From: Geobacillus genomosp. 3
GTDB lineage: Bacteria > Bacillota > Bacilli > Bacillales > Anoxybacillaceae
Direction of reading: 5' to 3'
Length of the DNA stretch: 64,000 nucleotides
Assembly (NCBI RefSeq): GCF_000445995.2
Contig: NC_022080.4
Span: 2,514,001-2,578,000 of the forward strand
The notes under the pieces were generated by a model, which searched no databases, had not been told where the DNA came from, and saw only the letters and a program-made list of their open reading frames with translations. The translations under genes were made by a program, and so were the position numbers. Below are positions 18,105-27,700 of this stretch, piece by piece. How positions within the stretch are numbered: the first letter of the stretch is position 1; the number at the start of each line of letters is the position of its first letter.

Positions 18105-19420
18105 TTTCCTTCCCCTCCGCCCGTGTCCGTCTCCCCGCCGGCGCCCGCTTTCGGCGCGGATGCGCCTTCGCCCGGCTTATCGCCTTCTTCCTTTCCTTCA
18201 TCGTTTTCCGGTTCTGATGAAGCGGGTTGTTCCACCGGCGTGCTGTTTTCGCTTCCCCCGCCGTTTGACTCCGCGCTGCTTTCCGGAACTTCAAGACCGC
18301 GCACTTGAATCGTATACGTCGGCGGGTAAAAGTCTTCGCTCACCGTCTCCCGGCGCACAAGTTTGGTCCCATCGCGCACTTCACGCATGACTTTCACTAG
18401 CAGCCCCGGGCGGCCGCTCTGTTTCGTCTGCTGCTCGCCGGGCGCTAAGCGCGAATCGTACTGGACAACGGTGCGCGGTTCGATTTTCTCCGTTTCGCTA
18501 ACGTGAATCGTATATTGATAGACAAACGGCAGCCCGATGATGGAGGCGCGCACGTTTCGCCCATCGTATCGAAGCGCGAGCGTGTAATCGGTCGTGTTCG
18601 GGTTGAACCATTCCAAATCGCGGCCGTCGCTGATGGCGGCCTCAAAACCGGGCGCCGCTCCACCCGGCAACATACGGCTCGTATAGCGCTCCACAACAGT
18701 GAAATTGGTCGCCAGCACCGCCCGGTACACCGCGGAAGCGATCGCATCGGCCGCTTCCGCGGACAAATCGGCCTTCGCCTTTTTCATATAGTCGCCAAAC
18801 GAAAACAACTGGTTTGCCTTGATCACCGCGCGCCGCTCTTTCGACAGCCAGCGGGCCGCCGCCGCATCGGAAACCGCCGCCGCCGCTTCGCTCACGACCG
18901 GCCGCCGCTCATCCGGAAGCGATATGTATTGCGCCAAATCGACCGGAGAAGACGGCGCCTCAAGCCGGGATGCCACAGCTTCCAAGTCGGCCCCAAGCCG
19001 CTTCACATCGAGCGCCGGCAGCACCGCCGGCGGGACGATGGACGACGCTGCATGAAGGCCCGTTTCCAAGTCAGCCAGCACAAACAACGGCGTCCGCTGT
19101 CCATCGACAAGCTGCTTTAGGCTTTCCTCAAGCTGAAACGCAAACGCGTCCGCCGGCAGTTCGGCTTGTTTTTCTTGGTAGCGCAGCGGAATCGCCGCCG
19201 TCGCCCGCCACTCGTTTACCCGCTCGGCCACCGCCTGCCGGGCCGCGGACGGCGTCAGACCGGAAAGTGACACCGGACCGACGGCTGTCCCCGGGCGGAA
19301 GCGGCCGTCATCCGGGGCGAGCGCATCGTAGGCAAAGGCGCCAAGGCGGGAAAACGCGGTAAAATACATCGTACACACCGCCATGACAACAAACAGCTTC
19401 CACGCGGCCGCTTTTTTCAC
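18101..19420 (-). CDS. Membrane-anchored VanW-like protein with C-terminal G5 domain
   Basis: Function not known. The 439-aa product has one N-terminal membrane helix or signal anchor (residues 5-25), a peptidoglycan-binding-4-like stretch (GLTPSAARQAVAERV), a VanW-like region (NQLFSFGDY... WFNPNTTDYTLALRYDG, residues 220-330), a G5 domain (YDSRLAPGEQQTKQSGRPG...) and a low-complexity Gly/Glu/Pro tail. Such proteins are extracellular and cell-wall linked. The GTG at 19420 follows GGGGAGG. Its position directly ahead of pilB, with a four-base overlap, suggests a role in passing the pilus through or anchoring it to the thick wall (inference). Confidence 0.75.
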   Translation of the reverse strand: MKKAAAWKLFVVMAVCTMYFTAFSRLGAFAYDALAPDDGRFRPGTAVGPVSLSGLTPSAARQAVAERVNEWRATAAIPLRYQEKQAELPADAFAFQLEESLKQLVDGQRTPLFVLADLETGLHAASSIVPPAVLPALDVKRLGADLEAVASRLEAPSSPVDLAQYISLPDERRPVVSEAAAAVSDAAAARWLSKERRAVIKANQLFSFGDYMKKAKADLSAEAADAIASAVYRAVLATNFTVVERYTSRMLPGGAAPGFEAAISDGRDLEWFNPNTTDYTLALRYDGRNVRASIIGLPFVYQYTIHVSETEKIEPRTVVQYDSRLAPGEQQTKQSGRPGLLVKVMREVRDGTKLVRRETVSEDFYPPTYTIQVRGLEVPESSAESNGGGSENSTPVEQPASSEPENDEGKEEGDKPGEGASAPKAGAGGETDTGGGEGK

Positions 19421-19436
19421 CGCCGACCCTCCCCGT

Positions 19437-20216
19437 TTACTCCTCGACATTCATGGAAACGTCAACGATGACGCCCGGTCCGGCAGCTTGCGCTTTGCGC
19501 ACATCCGCTTCCGTCAGCACCGTGCCGCTCGCGAACAGCAGGCGGCCGTCCGCGTCGTAAATGTCTTTCGTCAGCCGCTTGCCGGCCAGCAGGGCGATTT
19601 GTTTTTCTCTTAACGTATGAAGCGCCTCAACGTTTTCCGCGCTTTCCGTCATCGCTTCCATTTGCGCCAAGAGATCGCCTTCATCCATTTCGACAGCCGG
19701 TTGGCCGCTTTCCGCCTTCACCAACTGCGCCGGGTCGTCACAAAGCGCCCCGTTCGCCCCGTCGTTGACAATTAAAATGTCTTTGCCGTATGTCAACACT
19801 TCCGAAGCCGGCAGCACTGCTTCTTTGTCGTCAAGCCGTAAGGCAATGCCGATAATCTCCCCGGATTCCTCATCAACAAAAAACTCGCTCGCCTCGCCAA
19901 GCAGCTGCCCTTTGCGCGTGATCGCTTTCGCATTTTTAATGCGGATTTGCTTGTTGACAAGCTGGTTGGCAATCGGAATTTCTGAGAGATCGATCACATC
20001 ATGCCCTTTCTCTACGGTCACGGCAAACTCGCCGATGCCGACGACTTTTTTAAACGGAATGGCTTTTAAGCTGAGCTGCACATCATCTTGTTCGACCGTT
20101 AAAAAATCAATCGTTCCCTTATCCGGATTGATGACGACACTTTTCACCACGCCGATTTGCACGCCGTCGGCAATGCTGATGATCGGCAGTCCAATCACTT
20201 GCGCGCTAGCTTTCAT
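19437..20216 (-). CDS. PRC-barrel domain protein
   Basis: A 259-aa soluble protein with two PRC-barrel modules: QVIGLPIISIADGVQIGVV (residues 5-80) and AITRKGQLLGEASEFFVDEESG (about 95-165), followed by a helical part and a small C-terminal domain (DADGRLLFASGTVLTEADV). PRC barrels mediate protein-protein or RNA contacts. No enzyme motif is seen. It is placed in the pilus operon between the acidic membrane protein and the VanW/G5 gene and could be an assembly or regulatory factor; this is inference from position. Confidence 0.75.
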   Translation of the reverse strand: MKASAQVIGLPIISIADGVQIGVVKSVVINPDKGTIDFLTVEQDDVQLSLKAIPFKKVVGIGEFAVTVEKGHDVIDLSEIPIANQLVNKQIRIKNAKAITRKGQLLGEASEFFVDEESGEIIGIALRLDDKEAVLPASEVLTYGKDILIVNDGANGALCDDPAQLVKAESGQPAVEMDEGDLLAQMEAMTESAENVEALHTLREKQIALLAGKRLTKDIYDADGRLLFASGTVLTEADVRKAQAAGPGVIVDVSMNVEE

Positions 20217-20221
20217 CGTTT

Positions 20222-21751
20222 TCACCCCAACTTGTTTGCTAATGCGGCGGCTTGTTGCCGCCAAAGCGCCAACTCTTCGGCCACGGCCGGGTAGGCGCCA
20301 AAACGTCCGGCCAGTTCGTCCAGCCAGATCGCGAGCTTGTCATACTGTTGTTCTAGTACATAATGTTCCATTAACAACCGGGCCAATACGTAATAATCGC
20401 GGTCAGAAAGCGGCGCTTCCAGGCAGCGGCGGAGGCAGCGCTCATAACTGCCGGCATCCAAACGACGGCGGCTGAGGCGCAATTCGAGCGCGACCGCTTG
20501 CACGACTTCCGGGCGCACCGTCTTGCGTTCCCCCCTAGGCGGCCCGGCAGCTTGCGTTTCGCCCTCCGCCTTCTGTTCCCCCTCCTCGACATCGCAGCTT
20601 TCGCCCTCTTCCCGGCCTTTTGACAACGCTTCTTCTTCGTTGATGCGCCCGCTATGTTCGCGGCGTTCCCCTCCTGGCGGTTCGAGCGCCGTTTCTTCGT
20701 CTGCTTCCATGCCGGCCGCCTCCATAGCATCGCCTATATCCAGCGGGCTCAGCTCTATGCCTTTAGGCAGCTCCGCAAACGGCGGCCGCTCAACAGTGGG
20801 TTTCCGTTCCAACGCAAAACCGTCCCGATCAATAAAGCCGCCGGTCTGTTCAAACCCAGCCCATTCGGGAGGCAGGACGCCGGCCCCATCCCGCAGGCCC
20901 TGCCTACCATCGTCCAGGCTGTCGGCCGCTTTTCCTGTCTGCAGCACGGCCGCTTCGATGTCCGGCGTCACGGCCACCGGCAGCTCATCGAGCCAATCGT
21001 CCAACCGGCGCACGGGCTCGATCTCTGAAGCAGCGTCCTCGAGAGGAAGAAGCGAAAGCTCAGAAAGGAAACGCTTCTCCTCTTCCGTTTCGCTCCCGTC
21101 CCTTCCATCATCCCCCATAGCTGCTCCCCCTAAAAGGAGGAAATCGTCTTCTTCCGCACCGTCAGCCGAAGCGGAAAACGGCGCGGTGAAATGCCGATCC
21201 GCCCCCTCTTCCAGCGCGCGCAGGACGTCGGGAGCGAACGCAGGCGCCGTTTCCCCCGCTTCTTCTGACGCCAACGCGATTTCATCCAAAGCAGGCGGCC
21301 CATCCCCCACTCCGTCATGCGCCGGTGCGTTTCCATCCGGTTGGCCGGCGTGGATCGGCTGCCTCACATCTTCCTCCCTAGGGAGCATCTTCATTTCAGG
21401 CCAGCGGGCCGACGGGCGCCCCCCATCGACCGCCTGCCCCGCCAAAGACGTTGCTTCCGCGCCTTTTGGCGTCCCCCGCCTCCCCGTTTCGTTTCGCTCC
21501 GTCATCCGATACAACACCGCCCCAAAACGGCGGTCAAGCAAGTACGATGCAGCGGCCAACAAAAGCCCGACCAATAACACCGTTTGCCAGACGGGCGCCA
21601 CCGATTCCGCCAACTTGGCCAACACGGCAGCCAACAGCGCGACCATCACAGCCACCGCGCCCCCAACCCGGCTGAAGCCAAGCGGCAGCAGCCAGACCGC
21701 CCCAAGCGCCAACACGAATGCAACGACATAAATGACTGCCTCTTTTCCCAT
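20222..21751 (-). CDS. Acidic membrane protein of unknown function, first gene of the pilus operon
   Basis: Not recognised. The 509-aa product has two to three N-terminal membrane helices (residues 5-75, VIYVVAFVLALGAVWLLPLGF and following), then some 300 residues that are very rich in Glu, Asp, Ala and Gly and probably disordered, and a C-terminal helical domain of about 100 residues (YERCLRRCLEAPLSDRDYYVLARLL) that resembles TPR-like repeats. GGGTGG precedes the ATG at 21751. The stop overlaps the ribosome binding region of the PRC-barrel gene, so it is part of the pilus operon. It may be a cytoplasmic scaffold on the platform (inference). Confidence 0.7.
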   Translation of the reverse strand: MGKEAVIYVVAFVLALGAVWLLPLGFSRVGGAVAVMVALLAAVLAKLAESVAPVWQTVLLVGLLLAAASYLLDRRFGAVLYRMTERNETGRRGTPKGAEATSLAGQAVDGGRPSARWPEMKMLPREEDVRQPIHAGQPDGNAPAHDGVGDGPPALDEIALASEEAGETAPAFAPDVLRALEEGADRHFTAPFSASADGAEEDDFLLLGGAAMGDDGRDGSETEEEKRFLSELSLLPLEDAASEIEPVRRLDDWLDELPVAVTPDIEAAVLQTGKAADSLDDGRQGLRDGAGVLPPEWAGFEQTGGFIDRDGFALERKPTVERPPFAELPKGIELSPLDIGDAMEAAGMEADEETALEPPGGERREHSGRINEEEALSKGREEGESCDVEEGEQKAEGETQAAGPPRGERKTVRPEVVQAVALELRLSRRRLDAGSYERCLRRCLEAPLSDRDYYVLARLLMEHYVLEQQYDKLAIWLDELAGRFGAYPAVAEELALWRQQAAALANKLG

Positions 21752-21853
21752 GCCACCCGTTCCTTCCCGGCTATCGTCTGCCAAAAAGCGGCATATGCAC
21801 CGCCTATCGTCCTCTTAGCCTAAAATTCTACATAATTCAACTCGAACTTATTG

Positions 21854-21859
21854 TATAAT
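21854..21859 (+). promoter_or_regulatory. Possible -10 element for the minor pilin genes
   Basis: TATAAT within TTGTATAATAA, about 38 bases ahead of the pilV-like start. No good -35 hexamer is visible at the right distance. The divergent pilus operon must also start in this 140-base gap. Confidence 0.35.
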
Positions 21860-21892
21860 AAAGTTACATATTTTGAAAGAAGGTTATGACGA

Positions 21893-22504
21893 ATGACCGA
21901 AGGCAATTTTTCTCCCACTGGCCGCCAAGGCGGGTTCACGCTCATTGAAACGTTGCTCGCTCTCACCCTTCTATCAAGCGTTGTGATCGGCTTGTTTTAC
22001 TTTTTTACGAATGCTATGGCCCATACGTCCTACAGCCAAGGGCGGACGGTGGCGATCAACATCGCCCGCGGCGTCGCCGCCTATATGGAACGGCTTGAGT
22101 TTTCCGCGCTCGAACGTTACGTTCGCCAGTCAGCAGGCGAACAGGCGCCGTTTGTCAAATTGACGAGCGGCGATTGCGAAAATAGAGCCATTTTCCCAGA
22201 GCCGGACGCCTGCCGCGCCCAGCTCGGCCCGACGGTCAACAATATCGTTTATGACGACGGGCGGGTGGCCGTCTTTCTCATCCCGTATGACGGAGCGCTT
22301 TGGGAACAGCTCGTCTCATCGCCGCCTGACGCGTTCCCGTCCTCCCTCCGCAAACAAATCGAAAAAGAAGCGGAAAAAGTGCGGGCGTCAGACCCCGGCC
22401 TCGGGCAGTATTTGTTGAAAATGTACGTTGTCGTCCGCTGGGGCGAGCGTCCTGGGGAAGCGGAATGGGTCGAAGGGGTGGTCACCGATGAAACGATCCG
22501 CTAG
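21893..22504 (+). CDS. Type IV minor prepilin, PilV-like
   Basis: The 203-aa product has a class III signal peptide, RQGG|FTLIETLLALTLLSSVVIG, with Phe+1 and Glu+5, and a polar extracytoplasmic domain with two cysteines (GDCEN, PDACRAQ) that may form a disulfide. AAGAAGG precedes the ATG. First of three plus-strand genes divergent from the main pilus operon. PilV-type minor pilins prime assembly; the letter assignment is by gene order and hydrophobic motif only. Confidence 0.82.
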   Translation: MTEGNFSPTGRQGGFTLIETLLALTLLSSVVIGLFYFFTNAMAHTSYSQGRTVAINIARGVAAYMERLEFSALERYVRQSAGEQAPFVKLTSGDCENRAIFPEPDACRAQLGPTVNNIVYDDGRVAVFLIPYDGALWEQLVSSPPDAFPSSLRKQIEKEAEKVRASDPGLGQYLLKMYVVVRWGERPGEAEWVEGVVTDETIR

Positions 22505-23063
22505 AAGCAAAGCCGGCATGACGCTGATCGAGCTTCTAGCTGCTGTTTCCGTTTCGCTGTTGATCATCGGCGCCATCTATACCGTGTTTCTAAGCGGCAT
22601 CCGCGCCTACGAACGGATCGGCATCGAAAACGAACTGCGCAGTGAGGCGGACTACGCCATGGCAATGGTGATGAATAAACTGTACGAATTTGCACCGGAT
22701 GGGATTAACCTTAGCGAAAGCGGCGAAAAAACATTAACGTTTATCGACGACCGGCAAAAGCGGGTTGACCCCTCATCCGGATTTGTCGATGAAAGAGAAA
22801 TCGGCGGCGGCGCGTTGACTGTTTCCATTGAAAACGGCTCGCTCATCATCAACGGGGAAGCCATTTCCCCGCCACACTTGCTGCTTGTGGACAACTCTGC
22901 CTTTTCGGTGCGCTGTTTGCGCGAAGAGCGGAAAGAGGAAGCGCGAATTTGCCGCAGCGGCGTCATCACGATCCGTCTTGCCGTACAAGACCGCAAACAT
23001 GCTGATCCGGACAGCCGCTTGTATGTGCGCCCGTTTACATTAAAAACAGAATTCGGCTTTTAA
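22488..23063 (+). CDS. Type IV minor prepilin, PilW-like
   Basis: The 191-aa product starts MKRSARSKAG|MTLIELLAAVSVSLLIIG, a clear prepilin motif with Glu+5. Two cysteines in the C-terminal half (SVRCLREE, ARICRSG) may pair. It overlaps the previous gene by 17 bases, a sign of coupled translation, and is followed by the pilX-like gene after 12 bases. Confidence 0.82.
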   Translation: MKRSARSKAGMTLIELLAAVSVSLLIIGAIYTVFLSGIRAYERIGIENELRSEADYAMAMVMNKLYEFAPDGINLSESGEKTLTFIDDRQKRVDPSSGFVDEREIGGGALTVSIENGSLIINGEAISPPHLLLVDNSAFSVRCLREERKEEARICRSGVITIRLAVQDRKHADPDSRLYVRPFTLKTEFGF

Positions 23064-23075
23064 GGAGGGACGAGG

Positions 23076-24653
23076 ATGAACCGTCCGCGCTCGAACGAGG
23101 CTGGCTACAGTCTCGTGACAACGATGCTCGTCATCACCATTTTCTTTTTGCTCGGCACAACCATTTTAACAGTGGCCGCCCAGCAGGCGCGATGGGCCGC
23201 CGTGCGCGTCGAAGATGTCGAGTCGTTTCATGAAGCAGCCAGCGCCATCGATGAAACCGTGGCCGCCTTAAAGACAGCGATCACCAAACCCGATTTTGCC
23301 TTCTCTACCCCAACGCGCTTTGACGATGATTTGAGGCGTTGGCTCCCTTCGTTTGAGCGGCGCTATGACGTCACGATCACGGATGCAACCAATGAAGAAG
23401 GGATCGACCGAAAAAAGCTGTTCACCCGCGTTTTGCACATTGCAAAATCGTCCGGTCAGAAAACCATCACCCGACGCGTCATTATCACCAACACGCCAAG
23501 CTTTTTGAAATACGCCCTCGGTTCAGCTGAAGATTTGCTCGTCAACGGCGGGGCATACATTGACGGGCATGTGTACGCAGGCCGAAATGCCTACGTCACT
23601 AACGCTGCCAACTATATCGATCACTCGCAGCGCCGGACCGAGCTGACTTCCTTCCCCACCCTCTCAACCGGCAGCGCTTGGCTTGTTCAAGGGGAAATAT
23701 CATCGTGCGAACACGGTGCGGGGTGTTACCGGATCGAAGACGGGGTGTTCATCCGCCGTGAAAACACCTTTTCCCCTCGTCTTGACGGAGCTCCGGTGCA
23801 AAAGGAAAAAGACGATTTTATCGACGTCAATTTTGATTGGACGGTGAAAGATAAGCTGCTCCATGCCGCAGGAATGGAAACGTTCAGCGATGAATACGAA
23901 CAGTATATCCATGAGGACATCCCGACATTGCTTGCCATGCTCCGGGGCCGCCTAACGGTCGTGGACAGCGTAGGGCCGCTGCTTGGCCGTTCTTGGAACG
24001 AGCCGGTTTTGCTTGAGAGCGAAGAAGTTTCCTCCTTTTTCATTGACCATGGAGAAATCGATTTAAAGAAAAACTGGCTTGTCGTCAATGGCGATTTGTT
24101 TTTAGGAAACACGGCGCAAACGCCGACGAAAGTGCGCGGCAATCTCATCGTGCTCGGCGATGTCACCATTCAAGGAAATGTGGCGTTTGACGCCTCGGTC
24201 TACGTCACCGGACGCACGCTCGTTTACAGCGCCGATATCAGCGGTTGGGGCGGAAAAGAGCTCGTTCTCTTATCGAACGGGCCGCTCGAGCTGGCGCGCA
24301 TCAATGAGTTTGATAACTCGTTCCCGCCGCGGCCGAATTTAAAAGGATATTTCTATACGAACAGCAACGCGACCGTTTATGCCGTCGGCTCGTATATCCA
24401 CATTCAAGGCGGCTTGTTCGCCCGCGGGGATGCCTCCAGCCTTGCCCCTGATGCCGATATATCGGGCCTTGTCGTCAACGCCTACCGCGGACGGGCGGAA
24501 AACGGGCTGTCATTCATCCCGGCGCCTGACGATGATCTGGAACAATCACGCCTTGTCATTCACCACGACCCGCAAGTGTTGATCGACCGCGGGGAAGGGT
24601 TGCCGTTTGTCAAACAGCTGTCGCTCGTCGTTGAGCCAATAAAAGTCAAATAG
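23076..24653 (+). CDS. Large minor pilin-like protein (PilX/GspK-like) with beta-rich repeats
   Basis: The 525-aa product begins NEAG|YSLVTTMLVITIFFLLG, a prepilin-like segment in which position +5 is Thr rather than Glu, as in the tip-located GspK/PilX group. The long extracellular part includes a repetitive beta stretch (VNGGAYIDGHVYAGRNAYVTN; GNLIVLGDVTIQGNVAFDA) reminiscent of bactofilin or parallel beta-helix folds, and a cysteine pair (SSCEHGAGC). AAGGAGGG precedes the start. Third gene of the minor pilin set. Exact role is not known. Confidence 0.7.
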   Translation: MNRPRSNEAGYSLVTTMLVITIFFLLGTTILTVAAQQARWAAVRVEDVESFHEAASAIDETVAALKTAITKPDFAFSTPTRFDDDLRRWLPSFERRYDVTITDATNEEGIDRKKLFTRVLHIAKSSGQKTITRRVIITNTPSFLKYALGSAEDLLVNGGAYIDGHVYAGRNAYVTNAANYIDHSQRRTELTSFPTLSTGSAWLVQGEISSCEHGAGCYRIEDGVFIRRENTFSPRLDGAPVQKEKDDFIDVNFDWTVKDKLLHAAGMETFSDEYEQYIHEDIPTLLAMLRGRLTVVDSVGPLLGRSWNEPVLLESEEVSSFFIDHGEIDLKKNWLVVNGDLFLGNTAQTPTKVRGNLIVLGDVTIQGNVAFDASVYVTGRTLVYSADISGWGGKELVLLSNGPLELARINEFDNSFPPRPNLKGYFYTNSNATVYAVGSYIHIQGGLFARGDASSLAPDADISGLVVNAYRGRAENGLSFIPAPDDDLEQSRLVIHHDPQVLIDRGEGLPFVKQLSLVVEPIKVK

Positions 24654-24689
24654 AAAAAAGCGGCCTGTGCAAGGCCGCCTTTTCGTTTT
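24654..24689. terminator. Bidirectional terminator between minor pilins and VWA gene
   Basis: GCGGCC (24660-24665), 7-base loop, GGCCGC (24673-24678), with an A-run before and CTTTT after. It can serve the plus-strand pilin genes and, read on the other strand with its own T-run, the convergent VWA gene. Confidence 0.8.
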
Positions 24690-24716
24690 GCCGCCGCGCG
24701 GAAGCAGCTGCTTTTG

Positions 24717-27700
24717 TCACCACCGATTTCGCCCGTCATCGCTACCGTCGGCCGCTTCTTGAACAATGACCGTCACCGCCGCTTGAATCGCCTTATGATC
24801 GCTCGTTCTCGCCTTGGCGGTCGCCGTCACCGTCGCATAGCCGACATCGTTGGCGATCAGCACCCATGTTCCGTTTTCATTGACCGCTTCCACATAGGCC
24901 GGGGCGGATGACTGAACATCGGCAATCGTTTTGTCGGTCGCATTCTCAGGGATAAACCGCAGTTGCGGTGCCACCTCGAGCCGTTCGCCGACTTTCATGT
25001 ACAGCACCGGGCTGGAAAACGCCATCCCTTCAAGGGGCACATACGGGTCGATGACCGTAATCACCGCTCTGGCTGTTGCCTGGCTTCCGTCAGTTGCGCG
25101 GACGATGATCGCGGCCGTTCCCGGTTTGTTTGCTGTTACAACGCCGTTATGGCCGACAGAAGCGATACCCGGGTCGCTCGATTCCCACATAAGCGTTTTG
25201 TTTGTCGCATCAATCGGTTCAATGATCACCGGAATCGTTTGCGTTTCGCCAACGTTCATTTTCCGTCTGTAATCGCCAAGCGTCAAATTGCGAATGAGCT
25301 TCATATACCGGAATGACACGATCGTCGTTCCATCGCCCCGCGTCAACCCGCCGCTCGAGCGCACGGCAACCGTATACTCGCCGTCATCGGAAACCGAAAT
25401 GGCATACGGCGGACCAAGCAGCTGCCAATCGGACGATGAGCCGTTGCGCGCGATTTCGTATTCATACGTCACCCGTTCACCGGCGACAAGCCCGGTCACG
25501 CGAACCGTCGGCGCTTCCGTCACCGTCGCGCCGCTTTCTACTTCGCCATTTGATGCAATGATCGACAAACGCGGCTTCAAATATATGCGCACCGTTTCAT
25601 CATTGCGATAGGTGACAAGCAGCACGCCGTCATCGTTCGGGTCGTATTGCAGCGCTTTGACCGCCAGCGGCAGCAGCCCGTATGAATTCGGCTCCGCGCT
25701 TCCGACCTCGTCTTGCGAAGCGGCGGAAACTTGATATTTGCGGATCGCGCCGTTCGCGTTTCCTTCATAGTAAAAATTCGGAAAATCATGGAGACGAACC
25801 GTCATGCCAATTCGTTCCCTCGGCGGCGCAAGCGTCGAGGTTTGCGCGCCATAGCGGCTGTCCGTAAACGTCACAACCGCTGGCGGCAGCGAGACATTGT
25901 TCATCGCAAAATCGGCCTGCATCACCCATTGCGCCGAAAGCGTCAGCTTATTCAGCTGGTTGTAATCGAACGTTTGATTGGCAAATGTCCATTTGGCATA
26001 ACGCTTGCCCTGGTCTGTGTAGACTGTGACTTTCCCATCAGGAACGACAGAAATGCCGTCGGGCAGTTCTTGGATAATGCTTACATTGCTAATCGTCCCG
26101 CTCGCATTGCCAACATAGCCGACAAGCGACAGTGAATATGCCGCGCGGAAGCGGTTGTCATCGCCATTAGCGGCGCCGAACTTGATTAAGCTTGCGACAT
26201 CATTGGTCACTCCTTGCAATGTCACCGTGCCTGTAAAGGACGGCGGCGCTTCATCTTTAACCGTGACCGTCACCTTTTTCGTCACCGGCGGCTGCGGTTG
26301 GCCATACACGTCGCGATACGTCAATTCGGCTTCAAACGTATACGTCCCTTCAGCTTTAAACGATACCGGAACCGGAATCGTCACCGGCGGTGGAGCGCCT
26401 TGGCCGATCTGGTACGGAATCGAAAACGAAATGTAGGCGTTTTGCTTTGTTTCATCGAGCCATACTTGGCCGTTTTCCGCGATGGCGACATTGCCGCCAA
26501 ATGACGACAGCGGAATGCGGATCGTTCCGGTGATCGCCGGGGTGGTGGCGAGCTGGGAAAACTGTTGGAATAAAGCAGTCAAGTTTTGCGTCGTTCCTTG
26601 CCGCGCCTCGCCGCCGGCAACCGCTGAGAGGGCGCGCAAATAGTCCATATCGACTTCCTTGCTGTCACCGAAGCCGATGGAATAGAGCGTGATATTGTTC
26701 AGTCCAAGCGCTTTGGCCACCGCTATAGCATGGGCACGGATTTCCGTTTCCACCCACTCATACGTGAATGGATAACCATTGTCACGTGAAAGACGATTTC
26801 CATTAACATAATCACTCCCATTGCTATAGAACACTCGAGTAAATCCCTTATTATCTTGAAAATGGATTCCTGCTCTTCCATCCACGTATAACTCATAAGT
26901 TAATGGTAAGTTAGCAGTGATTTTTTTCCCTGTATAGTCATAATACGGAATAAGCAAAAGCCATTGTCTCTCTACCTCGCGATACGTGATCATAGCGTCC
27001 GTATGCAACACTGTCGGCATCCCGTCTGTCAAGAAAATCACATACTTTTTGCGCGCCGGATCGTTAAAATACGACTGCGCAAGCGACAGTGCCGCCGAAT
27101 AGTTCGTGCCGCCTCCGGCCGTCAGCCTGTCGCCGACCGTCCGGATTTTCTCGAGCTGGGCGGCGACCGTCGGCTGATCCCCAAACGGCACGATATCTCT
27201 CACCGAGTCAGAAAATGGAATAAGGGCAAACCGGTCATGCGGATGCGAATGGGCTTTAAAGTAATCGACAGCCGAACGGAGCGCCGTCTTGGCGCTCGAA
27301 AGCTTCTCCCATGTCATCGACCCCGACACGTCCATGACAAACACGACGTCAATCGGCGGACGGACAGGCGCGGAAACCGAGCCTTTCGGGATGAGCGTCA
27401 CATCGAGCCGTCCTTCGGCATCGCCGTTTGGCGGCTTGGCGTATTCCGACTGTGAAAACGCCATGGAGAAATCGAGTGCAGCGGTGCTGGCTTCATTTCG
27501 TTTCGTATACTCATAAGGCGGCTCCGGGAATGAAAAATACAAGTCTTCCTGCCCGTTTCCCAACACCCGGTAAGCGTCGACGGTAATGTCGTAAGCCGCC
27601 CTCTCCCCTTGGGCCGATGGCCACTTGCCGCGCATATCAAGCGAAAACGTATACGTTTTCGCTCCGTTTCGGCCCGCCGGCGCTTCCACCGCTTCCGTGC

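Noticed and set aside
20523..21731. A 402-codon open frame on the plus strand opposite the acidic membrane protein
   Set aside because: It is Ser/Pro-rich low-complexity antisense sequence, has no ribosome binding site, and mirrors the codon bias of the minus-strand gene, which has a good start and operon context.
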